A DNA stretch of 64,000 nt. Origin: Bacteroidota bacterium. Lineage in GTDB: Bacteria > Bacteroidota > Bacteroidia > Bacteroidales > Paludibacteraceae. Under the pieces are notes generated by a model that was not told where the DNA came from, did not search any database, and worked only from the letters and a program-made list of their open reading frames with translations. This document shows positions 54,642-63,884 of this stretch, one piece after another. The stretch spans positions 17,021 to 81,020 of the forward strand of contig JAFNAS010000015.1 of NCBI GenBank assembly GCA_017860295.1. The letters run 5' to 3'. Each line of letters opens with the position of its first letter. The first letter of the stretch is position 1. The position numbers were made by a program, and so were the translations under genes.

Positions 54642-57038
54642 ATGAAACTTATACCGATGCGAATATACATCCTATTCACTTTGCTGTCGTTCCTGAGTAT
54701 CTTTCCACTACAGGCGCAGCAACAAACACATGCCATCCGGGGAAATGTGCTGGACAAAACCACCCGCGAAAATCTTCAATTTATCAATGTGGTTATTTGG
54801 GAGACCACCAAAGGAGCCACCACCGACAGCACGGGCAACTACCTGATCAAAAACGTAAGAAGCGGTACCTACCGCCTACAGGCAACCGCTGTGGGTTATA
54901 AAATCTACATTTCACCGGAATTTATGGTGGTCAATAAAGATGTGGAGTTCAACATTGAACTGGAAGAGAACAGCGAAACCCTGAGAGAGGTAAAAGTAGT
55001 GGCGGGTCCTTACCGAAAACCTGCCGAAAGCCCTGTCTCGCTCCGTGTGATCGGTTTTTCCGAAATTGAGAAAAGTGCCGGAGCCAACCGCGATATTTCA
55101 CGCGTTATTCAATCGTTTCCGGGTGTAGCCTCGGCTCCGTCCGGCTATCGTAACGACCTGATTGTGCGCGGTGGAGGTCCGTCGGAAAACAAATATTACA
55201 TCGATGGCGTGGAAATACCCAACATCAACCATTTCTCCACACAAGGCGCTTCGGGTGGCCCTATCGGCATCATCAATGCCGAGTTGATACGGGAAACGGA
55301 CTTCTATTCCGGGGCCTTTCCGGCAGGCAAAGGCAACGCGCTCAGCTCCATCCTCGATTTCCGCCTCAAAGAGGGAAGCGGCACCACCCGTAATTACAAT
55401 GTTGCGCTCGGTTCGTCCGAAGCGGCTTTCACCACCGACGGTTACATCGGCAAAAAGACGACCTACCTCTTCTCCGCACGCCAGTCGTATCTGCAATTTC
55501 TGTTCAAGGCATTGAAACTTCCGTTCCTGCCGGCATATACCGACAGTCAGTTCAAAATCAAAATCAGGTTCGATAAAAAGAACGAACTGACCCTGCTCGG
55601 CCTGGGAGCCATCGACAATATGTCGCTGAATACCGATACTGCCGGACAAACGGAGGGAAACAAATATATTCTGACCACCATTCCGGTGATCCGGCAAACG
55701 ACCTACACGCTGGGAGGCGTGTGGAAGCATTTTGCAGGCAACACGGTTCAGAGTTATGTATTGAGCATAAACAACCTCGACAACAAACAACACAAATACC
55801 GCAACAACGACGACAGTTCGGAAGCCAACAAAATACTCGATTACGCCTCGTTCGAACGCGAAATCAAGTTTCGCTTCGAGAATAGCAGCCAGCTGAACCA
55901 TTTCCGCCTCATGACCGGCGCGAATACCGAACTGGCACGCTATTTCAACGACACCCGCCAATCCATTTTCACGAACGGGAATGTCGTTAACCTCACCTAC
56001 AACACCGATATATCGTTCTTCAAATGGGGAGTCTACACCTCGCTAAACTATGACAGCGGCGACGGAAAAATAACGGTTTCGGCCGGTCTGCGCACCGATG
56101 CCAACACTTTTGTAGGCTCCATGTCGAATCCCCTGCGCCAACTCTCGCCACGTATTTCACTGGCCTACGGCATTACCGACGGCTGGTATATCAACGGAAA
56201 TGTAGGACGTTATTACCAACTGCCCTCCTACACCGTGCTCGGCTATAAAAACGGCAACGGAGTGCTGGTCAACAAGGCCAATAACATCCGTTACCAACGA
56301 TCGGACCAAGCGGTTATTGGCCTCGAACGTCGCCCGACCAACTACATCCGCCTGACCCTCGAAGGCTTTTACAAACGATATACCGACGGACTCCTCTCGG
56401 TCTCCGACGGCATTCCACTCTCTTCCAAAGGAAACGACTACACACTGTTCGGCACGGAGGCAGTCACCTCCACCGCCAAAGGAAGAGCCTACGGAGCAGA
56501 AGCACTGGCGCGCTGGTTCGGATACAAAAAACTGAACCTGATTGTGGCCTATACTTTTGTTCGAAGTGAGTTTTTGCAACCGGCAACCGGCAAATATATC
56601 CCGTCGTCGTGGGACAACCGCCACCTGTTGACCCTGACAGGCAGCTACAAACTACCCCGCAACTGGGACATCGGCACCAAACTCCGGGTAATTGGCGGAG
56701 CTCCCTACACACCTTACGACGCGTCGAAATCGTCGCTGAAAGCCGCCTGGGACGCGCAAAACCGCCCCTACTACGACTATTCCCGGTTCAACACCGAACG
56801 CAACGCCACATTTTGTCAATTGGACATCCGGATCGACAAAACATACTATTTCAAAGGTTGGATGCTTGGCTTCTATTTGGATATACAGAATGCGACAAAC
56901 AGTAAAAACAAGCAGGCTCCGGTATTGAACAGTACCGGCATAACCGATCCGTCCGACAACAGCCGCTACCTGATGAAAACAATTGACATTGAAAACGGAT
57001 CGATAGTGCCTTCTATCGGCATCATGATGCAATTCTAA
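54642..57038 (+). CDS. TonB-dependent receptor with CarboxypepD_reg domain
   Basis: A 798-residue outer-membrane receptor. Signal peptide at about 1-26, carboxypeptidase-regulatory-like domain at 30-115 (IRGNVLDKTTRENLQFINVV), plug at 125-235 (NDLIVRGGGPSENKYYIDGV, EIPNINHFSTQGASGGPIG) and barrel to the end, finishing IVPSIGIMMQF with a terminal Phe. No lipoprotein partner is adjacent. GC content is visibly higher than in neighbouring genes. The substrate is unknown. The photolyase gene follows 45 bases later. Confidence 0.93.
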   Translation: MKLIPMRIYILFTLLSFLSIFPLQAQQQTHAIRGNVLDKTTRENLQFINVVIWETTKGATTDSTGNYLIKNVRSGTYRLQATAVGYKIYISPEFMVVNKDVEFNIELEENSETLREVKVVAGPYRKPAESPVSLRVIGFSEIEKSAGANRDISRVIQSFPGVASAPSGYRNDLIVRGGGPSENKYYIDGVEIPNINHFSTQGASGGPIGIINAELIRETDFYSGAFPAGKGNALSSILDFRLKEGSGTTRNYNVALGSSEAAFTTDGYIGKKTTYLFSARQSYLQFLFKALKLPFLPAYTDSQFKIKIRFDKKNELTLLGLGAIDNMSLNTDTAGQTEGNKYILTTIPVIRQTTYTLGGVWKHFAGNTVQSYVLSINNLDNKQHKYRNNDDSSEANKILDYASFEREIKFRFENSSQLNHFRLMTGANTELARYFNDTRQSIFTNGNVVNLTYNTDISFFKWGVYTSLNYDSGDGKITVSAGLRTDANTFVGSMSNPLRQLSPRISLAYGITDGWYINGNVGRYYQLPSYTVLGYKNGNGVLVNKANNIRYQRSDQAVIGLERRPTNYIRLTLEGFYKRYTDGLLSVSDGIPLSSKGNDYTLFGTEAVTSTAKGRAYGAEALARWFGYKKLNLIVAYTFVRSEFLQPATGKYIPSSWDNRHLLTLTGSYKLPRNWDIGTKLRVIGGAPYTPYDASKSSLKAAWDAQNRPYYDYSRFNTERNATFCQLDIRIDKTYYFKGWMLGFYLDIQNATNSKNKQAPVLNSTGITDPSDNSRYLMKTIDIENGSIVPSIGIMMQF

Positions 57039-57083
57039 GAATCAAACGCAAAAAATGTAACTTTACCTTCAAATTATACAGCG

Positions 57084-58439
57084 ATGGTCCATCCCGACAG
57101 AGTCAAACTACACAAGCCGGAAACGCAATCCGGTGGTACGGTTATCTACCGCATGAGCCGCGATCAACGGGTCGGCGACAACTGGGCACTGCTTTTTGCG
57201 CAACAACTGGCAGAATCGACCGGAAGGAGCTTAGCCGTGGTGTTTACGTTGATGCCCTCCTATCCCGGAGCCAACCTGCGCCATTTCGACTTTCTGTTGC
57301 GCGGACTCGAATCGGTAGAACAAAAGCTACAAGCACTCCACATCCCGTTTTGTGTGATTCTCAATAACGATGTTTCGGCTGCACTGACAACATTTATCCT
57401 GCAAAATAACGTTACGGCGGTTGTCTCCGACTTCGATCCGCTACGGCACAAACAGGAGTGGATCGCCGATATCAACACCATTGAAGGAATTGCCCACTAC
57501 GAAGTAGATGCCCACAACATCGTTCCTTGTTGGAAAGCATCGCCCAAAGCCGAATTTGGAGCCTATACCCTGAGGCCGAAGATTAAGCGCCTTTTGATCG
57601 GGTTTTTGACCGATTTTCCGGCATTGCAACCACAACAAAATGCCCCTAAAATAGATGGAAACTATCCATCCGTTCGGAAAGCATACACGTTAACTGCCTT
57701 CGATTCGTCGGTTACTGTTATCAAAAATATTGTTCCGGGCGAAGAGGCAGCCCTGAATGCATTGCGTCATTTCATCTCACACAAACTGACGGGCTATGCC
57801 ATAAACCGTAACAATCCCTCTATCGACGGACAATCGAGGCTATCGCCTTACCTCCATTTCGGCCAACTGTCGGCTCAACGGGTTGCGTGGGAGGTCTTTC
57901 TACTACCCGACTCGCCCGACAAGGAGACTCTGCTCGAAGAGCTGATCGTGCGTCGCGAACTGGCCGATAACTTTTGCTTCTACAATCCGTATTACGATTC
58001 GCTCGAAGGTTTTCCCGAATGGGCCCGAAAAGATATCGACCTGCACCGAAATGATGAACGGGAATATCTCTACACGCGGGAGGGGTTGGAAGCGGCAACA
58101 ACGCACGATCCGCTCTGGAATGCGGCGCAAACGGAGATGGTGCGTGCCGGAAAAATGCACGGCTACATGCGGATGTACTGGGCAAAGAAAATTCTGGAGT
58201 GGACGCCGTCGGTTGAAACAGCCATGGAGTATGCGATCTATCTCAACGACAAATATTCGCTCGACGGCCGCGATCCCAACGGATATGCCGGTATCGCATG
58301 GAGCATCGGCGGGGTACACGACCGTGCCTGGTTTCCCCGCCCGGTATTCGGCAAAATACGCTATATGAATTATTCGGGTTGCAAAAATAAGTTCGATATC
58401 GCGGCCTACATGCAACACGTCAACCAGATAACACATTGA
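57084..58439 (+). CDS. phrB: Class II deoxyribodipyrimidine photolyase
   Basis: Repairs UV-induced cyclobutane pyrimidine dimers using light and FAD. The 451 residues follow class II photolyases: N-terminal antenna domain (VIYRMSRDQRVGDNWALLFAQ), then the FAD-binding helical domain with SRLSPYLHFGQLSAQRV, ELIVRRELADNFCFYNPYY and the class II signature KMHGYMRMYWAKKILEW, followed by DGRDPNGYAGIAWSIGGVHDR. It ends normally. It lies 45 bases after a TonB receptor gene with which it may share a transcript. Confidence 0.95.
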   Translation: MVHPDRVKLHKPETQSGGTVIYRMSRDQRVGDNWALLFAQQLAESTGRSLAVVFTLMPSYPGANLRHFDFLLRGLESVEQKLQALHIPFCVILNNDVSAALTTFILQNNVTAVVSDFDPLRHKQEWIADINTIEGIAHYEVDAHNIVPCWKASPKAEFGAYTLRPKIKRLLIGFLTDFPALQPQQNAPKIDGNYPSVRKAYTLTAFDSSVTVIKNIVPGEEAALNALRHFISHKLTGYAINRNNPSIDGQSRLSPYLHFGQLSAQRVAWEVFLLPDSPDKETLLEELIVRRELADNFCFYNPYYDSLEGFPEWARKDIDLHRNDEREYLYTREGLEAATTHDPLWNAAQTEMVRAGKMHGYMRMYWAKKILEWTPSVETAMEYAIYLNDKYSLDGRDPNGYAGIAWSIGGVHDRAWFPRPVFGKIRYMNYSGCKNKFDIAAYMQHVNQITH

Positions 58440-58681
58440 CCTGATATTGCGTAACTCATTTTACCTCTCATTCGTCTAAAATTGGAAAAGAGGAGAACAT
58501 TTCTTTCAAAACTGATGTATATTTGAAAATGTAAACTGATTAAAATCGTTTCGTGATCTTCCGGGAAAAGACAAAAAGAGTGACCCAGTTGCGGTCATTA
58601 TTTTACGGTTCGATTCCCTGTTTCGTGACTTTTTCATTTGAATTTGAGCTATTGCCAAGAACTTTTTAAACTGAAAACACC

Positions 58682-59029
58682 ATGATCGCTTCGGAAAAAT
58701 CACACAGAGTGTTGTCTAAAAGAGCTATGTTCAAAGCTCGCCGACACAAGATCCATTCACAATGGATCACTTTCAAACGGACCTATTGGGGTAGAAACAT
58801 AATCTGTATCACATTTTCCATCATCAGCTGGGGAATCATGTTAATTACATTTACACATCAGGCACATCCCAATTCCGATCTCACTCCGTTATGGAAATCG
58901 GTGGCTTATGCTCCGGTGTCCATTCTGCTGGGATATATTATCCAACGGATTATCAAAGGTGCAGCGGATATAATGCACCATACCAGAAAACGTAATCTCG
59001 AAAAAGAGGCATTAGGATTGGATGGTTAA
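58682..59029 (+). CDS. Small two-helix membrane protein, unknown
   Basis: A 115-residue protein with a basic N terminus (KRAMFKARRHKIHSQW) and two membrane segments at about 38-58 and 73-93, and a charged C terminus. I do not recognise a family. A strong terminator follows within 30 bases, which supports it as a real single-gene unit. Confidence 0.6.
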   Translation: MIASEKSHRVLSKRAMFKARRHKIHSQWITFKRTYWGRNIICITFSIISWGIMLITFTHQAHPNSDLTPLWKSVAYAPVSILLGYIIQRIIKGAADIMHHTRKRNLEKEALGLDG

Positions 59030-59057
59030 CTGAACCTAACGGATATATGATACACTC

Positions 59058-59089
59058 AAGCCCGGGAAGAAAACGCCCGGGCTTTTTGT
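59058..59089 (+). terminator. Terminator after the two-helix membrane protein
   Basis: AAGCCCGGG pairs with CCCGGGCTT (9 bases, 9-base loop), followed by TTT G TTT, 29 bases after the stop. Confidence 0.9.
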
Positions 59090-59197
59090 TTATCCGACTG
59101 TCAATTAAAAAAGAAAATGTAAATTTGTGTCGACAATTACGAAGATGCCCATAGAAGATGGATGGATTTGTCTTCATGTACTTCATGCTTATATAAA

Positions 59198-59303
59198 GTG
59201 TCGTACCTACGGTACTTCATTCTATTCCGAAATCCTGTTTTCTATAAACCTATAGTCCCGATGGGACTTCAAAATGCCATAGTCATGGCTGGTTTATAGA
59301 AAA
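59198..59303. repeat. Structured intergenic repeat with cloverleaf-like fold
   Basis: TTTTCTATAAACC (59238-59250) pairs perfectly with GGTTTATAGAAAA (59291-59303). Inside this 13-base stem are two small hairpins, AGTCCCgatGGGACT and GCCATagtcATGGC. Just upstream, GTACCtacGGTAC forms a third. The element resembles short structured intergenic repeats scattered in Bacteroidota genomes, but I see only this copy here. Confidence 0.75.
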
Positions 59304-59327
59304 ATATCGGCAAAACAACAAGAGCTT

Positions 59328-59684
59328 ATGAAAAAATACCTCCTTTTAATTAGTGTGATTGGAATTGGATTAATGTTGTATTTTGATTTATTCCACAAAC
59401 CTTGTGAAACCATTACTAAGCTTAAAGGAAAAAGCTACCAATATGCCCTAAATCATTACTTTAAATCACAACCAAACAAAGTTTATACAATTAACATCAA
59501 TACAAGTCTGGATGAATTTAATGGAGGCATAATCTCTGCGAAATGTTTACTAAAGGATTCAATTGTTTCTGTATACACATGGAATTATTTCAATCACAAA
59601 AAGACTATCTGGGTTGGAAAAACGACAAATCAGAAAGATGAAATTATTGATGCTATTCGATATAAGAACAATGTGAAATTTTAA
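59328..59684 (+). CDS. Small membrane-anchored hypothetical protein
   Basis: A 118-residue protein with one N-terminal membrane segment (YLLLISVIGIGLMLYFDLF) and an extracytoplasmic beta-rich rest (VYTININTSLDEFNGGIISA, KKTIWVGKTTNQKDEIID). No family is recognised. Its composition is more AT-rich than the flanking genes, and it sits directly after an intergenic repeat, so it may have been acquired. Confidence 0.6.
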   Translation: MKKYLLLISVIGIGLMLYFDLFHKPCETITKLKGKSYQYALNHYFKSQPNKVYTININTSLDEFNGGIISAKCLLKDSIVSVYTWNYFNHKKTIWVGKTTNQKDEIIDAIRYKNNVKF

Positions 59685-59705
59685 TTTACATCACCATTCT
59701 TTCTT

Positions 59706-59839
59706 ATGAAAGGAATCGTAATCGGCGGTTCGGGAACTACGGGTAGATATTTGGTCAGGCGACTATGATACAAGGTGTTGTATCGGATAACTCAGACATC
59801 AGTAAAATAAAGAACAAAGAGATAAAAGACAACTTATAA
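59706..59839 (+). pseudogene. Remnant of a NAD(P)-binding epimerase/reductase gene
   Basis: ATG 59706 opens a 20-codon peptide MKGIVIGGSGTTGRYLVRRL, which is exactly the first strand and GxxGxxG loop of a Rossmann-fold NAD(P)-binding protein, then stops at TGA 59766. A second short frame (MIQGVVSDNSDISKIKNKEI) runs to 59839. The start of a gene with nearly all of the body deleted is the simplest reading. Confidence 0.55.
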
Positions 59840-59852
59840 AACCTTTAACGAC

Positions 59853-60443
59853 ATGAAAAAACGCGATTTTTTGAAAGGCGGCCTGCTAACGATGGGAGCC
59901 TTGCTGCTGCCCCGAAAGATATGGGCGATGGACTTTTATCCCACAACATCAAAAGCCGAATGGGCTGTTCTTTACGGTACCTGGTGCGGTTCGTCACGTG
60001 ATGCCGCCGCCTGGATTTCGGAAGGGATGAATGGCATTGCCAAAGTATTCGACGTGAGAGAAAATCCCGACTTGTCCGGTTACAAATATGTGATTGTGGG
60101 TGGATCGATACGCGCCGGAAAAACCACGCCGGAACTTCAACGCTACCTGACGGAGCACAATGAACAGCTGAAAGGCAGGATAAAAGGATTGTTTGCCGTA
60201 TGCGGCAATATGAAGCAACCTGTAACTCAGGTTCAGTATCAGCAACTGATCGACAACCACTTCGCCAAATTGATCGGTGTGAGCAATGTAGCCTCCAAGG
60301 TATTTCTCGGACGCATCACCTGGGGTTTGATGGAACCCGATGCGCGCAAACAGTTACAGGCTTTTAATCTGGATGAGTACGACAACCTGAAACGCAGCGA
60401 ATGTATGGCGTTCGGTAAAGAGATATTACGCTCCGCTCCGTAA
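59853..60443 (+). CDS. HemG-like flavodoxin-domain protein
   Basis: A 196-residue protein with a twin-Lys/Arg-type N-terminal signal (MKKRDFLKGGLLTMGALLLP), so probably exported, followed by a flavodoxin domain (Flavodoxin_5 class) with VLYGTWCGSSRDAAAWISEG and IVGGSIRAGKTTPEL. HemG-type flavodoxins oxidise protoporphyrinogen; other members of the class are general flavoproteins. It converges with cbiB and their ends overlap by 18 bases. A link with tetrapyrrole metabolism is tempting because of the cobalamin genes, but not shown. Confidence 0.8.
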   Translation: MKKRDFLKGGLLTMGALLLPRKIWAMDFYPTTSKAEWAVLYGTWCGSSRDAAAWISEGMNGIAKVFDVRENPDLSGYKYVIVGGSIRAGKTTPELQRYLTEHNEQLKGRIKGLFAVCGNMKQPVTQVQYQQLIDNHFAKLIGVSNVASKVFLGRITWGLMEPDARKQLQAFNLDEYDNLKRSECMAFGKEILRSAP

Positions 60444-61340
60444 CAACACAATCGCCACCACGACCACCGTTGCCACGGCAAAATTGACAGCACACGCCCT
60501 GCGGATATCTTTAGTGGTAATTTCGCGCTGGTTTGTACCGATAAAAGGTTTTTCCACCAACACGCCGTGATACACGTTGGGTCCGCCGAAACGGCACTTC
60601 AGAATTCCCGCCATGGCCGATTCGGGATAACCCGAGTTGGGACTGGCGTGTTTCGGTCCGTACTTCAGCACGAAGGGTAACACATTCCACCGGAAGGTAA
60701 CCAACAGCATCAACAGGGCGGTGACGCGTGCCGGAATAAAGTTGAACACGTCGTCGGTACGTGCGGCAAAGCAGCCAAACTGCCGGTAACGCTCGCTTTT
60801 GTAGCCGATCATCGAGTCGAGGGTATTCACCATCTTGTAGGCAAACATCAACGGTACACCGCCAATGGCATAATAAAAAAGAGGCGCTACCACTCCATCA
60901 CTCAGGTTTTCGGCCAGCGTTTCGAGTACAGCGGTACGAATCTGCGTGGAATTCAATTGCGATGTATCCCGCCCTACGATCCAGCTCAACCGTTTACGAC
61001 CGGCTTCGAGACCTTCGTTACTCAGCACCTTTTCCACCTCCAGCGCTTCGCCGATCAGGCTGCGGTTGGCCAACCCGTAAAAGACAAAAACGACGGCAAA
61101 GAGATAGGCCGCTACCGGATAGGGTTGCAGCAATTGTTCGGCCACATAAAAGATTGCCCACACGCCACAAACCAATAAAATAGTCAGCAAAGCTCCCTTC
61201 TGAAAGCGATACTTGCCACGATTCCAGCGTTGCTCAAAAATGGCAATGATATTTCCAAACAAACGGATGGGATGCGGCAACCGTCGCGGATCGCCCAGCA
61301 GGGCATCGAGTAAAAAGGCGGGTAAGAGAGGAGAAAGCAT
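60426..61340 (-). CDS. cbiB: Adenosylcobinamide-phosphate synthase
   Basis: Membrane enzyme that joins adenosylcobyric acid to aminopropanol phosphate in cobalamin synthesis. I use the ATG at 61340 (a TTG three bases upstream is the alternative), giving 304 residues. The family blocks are clear: DALLGDPRRLPHPIRLFG, SWIVGRDTSQLNSTQIRTAV, ETLAENLSDGVVAPLFYY and FGGPNVYHGVLVEKPFIG. Several membrane segments are present. It is the third gene of the run cobQ-cobD-cbiB. Some sources call this gene cobD. Confidence 0.95.
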   Translation of the reverse strand: MLSPLLPAFLLDALLGDPRRLPHPIRLFGNIIAIFEQRWNRGKYRFQKGALLTILLVCGVWAIFYVAEQLLQPYPVAAYLFAVVFVFYGLANRSLIGEALEVEKVLSNEGLEAGRKRLSWIVGRDTSQLNSTQIRTAVLETLAENLSDGVVAPLFYYAIGGVPLMFAYKMVNTLDSMIGYKSERYRQFGCFAARTDDVFNFIPARVTALLMLLVTFRWNVLPFVLKYGPKHASPNSGYPESAMAGILKCRFGGPNVYHGVLVEKPFIGTNQREITTKDIRRACAVNFAVATVVVVAIVLLRSGA

Positions 61341-61344
61341 CAAT

Positions 61345-61379
61345 GGATAATGGTTAGTGGTTAACGGTCAATGGTTAAT
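61345..61379. repeat. Five degenerate seven-base tandem repeats between cobD and cbiB
   Basis: Read on the plus strand: GGATAAT GGTTAGT GGTTAAC GGTCAAT GGTTAAT. The last unit overlaps the cobD stop codon. Similar units occur at 21741-21761 and 29584-29625. Confidence 0.75.
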
Positions 61380-62415
61380 CTTGATTCTTTGTTCTTTGTT
61401 CTAAAATTTTCTCCATTGCAATGAACAATTGTTCGTTTTCTTCTTCCGACTGCACCGAGATGCGGACAGCGTGATTGTTGAGCCCGCGGAAGTTGGAGGC
61501 ATCACGAACCAGCAGACCAAAATCGTTCATCAATTTTTTCTTTACTATCGCAGCTTCCAATCCGTCCGTACGTATCAGAAAGAAGTTACAAAGCGAAGGT
61601 GTAACGGTGATTCCCGGAAGCGATGAAAACCGTTTTTGCAGTGCAATTGATCTACGAAGAATATTTTCTTTGCTTTGAATGCGAAATTCTTCGCAACTCA
61701 TCAAATAGATGCCAACTTTCTGAGACAGTGTATTTACCGTCCATGGAACAGAGAAAGAGCGCAAGCGGGTGGCAAGCGAGCGGCTCGTCACCATATAACC
61801 CAGTCGCAAACCGGGCAAAACATACTGTTTGGTCATCGAATGCACCACAATCAGGTTGTCGAACCGATTCACCAAACCCACCACCGACTCAAAACCGGAG
61901 CAGAGTTCGCCGTAAGCTTCGTCCACCACAAAAACGGCATCGGGGTTTTGCTGTAACTGCTCCTCAATCTCCTTCGCGGCATACAACCGGCCATCGGGAT
62001 TGTTGGGATTGCCCAGCCAAACCAACTGCGGACGAACACTACCCGCTTCGCGCAACAATTCATTGCTTTTGTAAAAAATCGTGTGGTCGTGCATCCGGCA
62101 GGCATCCTCATACTCGGCAAAAGAAGGAATCAGCACCAGCGACCGGCTCTGACGAAACGCGGCGGCAATCGTATAAAATGCCTCCACCGAACCGTTAGTC
62201 ACAAACACCTGATTGGCATCTACCTGAAGCCGGTTACCTAAAGCATTTCGTAAAGTTTCCGAATCGGGTTCGGGATAGGTAGCAATCGCCTCCAGCTGTG
62301 TTGCCAGAAACGCAAGCAGCGCCTCCGGCACCCGACGCGCCGCGACATTCGAACTGAAATCGCTCTTTACCTTATCGCCATAATGATGCAAATCATTACC
62401 GTGTCCCTCAATCAT
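61375..62415 (-). CDS. cobD: L-threonine-O-3-phosphate decarboxylase
   Basis: PLP enzyme that makes (R)-1-amino-2-propanol phosphate, the linker of cobalamin, and resembles histidinol-phosphate aminotransferase. The 346 residues start IEGHGNDLHHYGDKVKSDFS, the usual cobalamin-type N terminus (GHGGN-like). The PLP lysine is Lys196 (SMTKQYVLPGLRLGY) and LGNPNNPDGRLY is present. Its ATG overlaps the cobQ stop as ATGA. The cluster supports the cobalamin assignment over histidine synthesis. Confidence 0.92.
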   Translation of the reverse strand: MIEGHGNDLHHYGDKVKSDFSSNVAARRVPEALLAFLATQLEAIATYPEPDSETLRNALGNRLQVDANQVFVTNGSVEAFYTIAAAFRQSRSLVLIPSFAEYEDACRMHDHTIFYKSNELLREAGSVRPQLVWLGNPNNPDGRLYAAKEIEEQLQQNPDAVFVVDEAYGELCSGFESVVGLVNRFDNLIVVHSMTKQYVLPGLRLGYMVTSRSLATRLRSFSVPWTVNTLSQKVGIYLMSCEEFRIQSKENILRRSIALQKRFSSLPGITVTPSLCNFFLIRTDGLEAAIVKKKLMNDFGLLVRDASNFRGLNNHAVRISVQSEEENEQLFIAMEKILEQRTKNQD

Positions 62416-63884
62416 TCGCGCATTGTTTTATAAATGTATTCCATATCGACACAACTGCGCACATGTGCCGCCAGCTTGTCGTACTGCTCGTTTTTGAACG
62501 CCGCATAATCGGTTGTGACAGCTTTCTCCGTCCCATATCCCGGTACCTGACGAAGAATGTAATCGATGGTACGGGCATTATCAAAAAAGCCGTGCAGGTA
62601 GGTTCCGAAGCTCTTCTCCGAAAGGAAATAGCCGTCAGGAGCCCCTTTATCGGTCGTGCAAAGCGGACTGGATGTTTTGGCCTTCGTTTCCCCCATGTGA
62701 ATCTCGTAACCGGCGCAATCGGCTTCGCTTCCCAAAAACGAGAAACGACACGCCTCAGTCTTTTTTTCTTCGGTTAACACCGTATTCACCGGCAAAATCC
62801 CAAGTCCCGGCACGGCAGCAATATCGCCCTCCATGCCCAACGGATCTTCCACCGAAAGGCCCATCATCTGGTAACCACCGCAAATCCCATACACCGCTTT
62901 TCCGGCTTCGTGATGTTGCAGCACAGCCTTTGCCATGCCCGAACGACGCAGGTAACGCAAGTCGTCGATGGTGTTTTTAGAACCCGGCAACAGCACGATA
63001 TCAGCCTCTTTCAACTCATCCGGGTGCGCGGCATAAAAGAGATTTACCTCCGGATGCAACTCTAAACGGTTGAAATCGGTAAAGTTGGACATGTGACGCA
63101 ACAATATCACCGCAATATTCACCTTACCACCAAGCTGCTTCTCTTTGCGATGTTCAAGCACCACCGAATCCTCCTGTTCGATGTGAATATCGTCGAACCA
63201 GGGAATCACACCCACCACCGGCACGCCACTGATCTCTTCCAACATTTTTCGGCCATCTTCAAACAGAGCAATATCACCCCTGAATTTATTGATGATAACG
63301 CCTTTAATCAGCTTTCGCTGGACTTCGGGCAAGAGCTTGATGCTGCCGTAGACACTGGCAAACACCCCACCCCGGTCGATATCGGCAATCAGATAGGTAG
63401 GCGCATCCAACGTTTCGGCAACCCGCATGTTGGTAATGTCTCGATCCCATAGATTCATCTCCGAAATACTCCCCGCACCCTCGATCACCAGCGGATTGTA
63501 CTCCGCCAAAAGCCGGTTGCAAGCTGCCATCGCCTGGTCGAAAAGCTCCAGACGATCAGTTTTGTTGAAATAGTGAAAAGCCGACTGATTTCCAATCGGT
63601 TTCCCGTTCAAAACCACTTGCGAAGAGGTATGGTTGGTAGGCTTAAGAAGTACCGGATTCATATCGGCACGACAGGAGATACCGCACGCTTCGGCCTGCA
63701 CCGCCTGTGCCCTACCGATCTCCAAACCTTCGGGCGTAGCGTAGCTATTAAGCGACATATTCTGTGCCTTGAACGGTGCGGGTCGATAACCGTCCTGCAA
63801 AAAGATGCGGCAAAAAGCAGCGTTAATCACGCTCTTGCCCACATCCGAACCGGTACCCACAAACATCACGGGACGCAACTTCAT
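62412..63884 (-). CDS. cobQ: Cobyric acid synthase
   Basis: Amidates the side chains of adenosylcobyrinic a,c-diamide with glutamine and ATP. The 490 residues contain the N-terminal P-loop-like MFVGTGSDVGKSVINAAFCR and the C-terminal glutamine amidotransferase domain with nucleophile Cys335 (YGICGGYQMMG) and a C-terminal SFGTYLHGFFDN. It is the first gene of the run and overlaps cobD by four bases. Called cbiP in enteric bacteria. No cobalamin riboswitch is recognisable in the 116 bases upstream within the window. Confidence 0.97.
   Translation of the reverse strand: MKLRPVMFVGTGSDVGKSVINAAFCRIFLQDGYRPAPFKAQNMSLNSYATPEGLEIGRAQAVQAEACGISCRADMNPVLLKPTNHTSSQVVLNGKPIGNQSAFHYFNKTDRLELFDQAMAACNRLLAEYNPLVIEGAGSISEMNLWDRDITNMRVAETLDAPTYLIADIDRGGVFASVYGSIKLLPEVQRKLIKGVIINKFRGDIALFEDGRKMLEEISGVPVVGVIPWFDDIHIEQEDSVVLEHRKEKQLGGKVNIAVILLRHMSNFTDFNRLELHPEVNLFYAAHPDELKEADIVLLPGSKNTIDDLRYLRRSGMAKAVLQHHEAGKAVYGICGGYQMMGLSVEDPLGMEGDIAAVPGLGILPVNTVLTEEKKTEACRFSFLGSEADCAGYEIHMGETKAKTSSPLCTTDKGAPDGYFLSEKSFGTYLHGFFDNARTIDYILRQVPGYGTEKAVTTDYAAFKNEQYDKLAAHVRSCVDMEYIYKTMRE

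Noticed and set aside
55098..55961. Minus-strand open frame of 287 codons
   Set aside because: Antisense to the TonB receptor at 54642-57038; typical GC-driven shadow frame.
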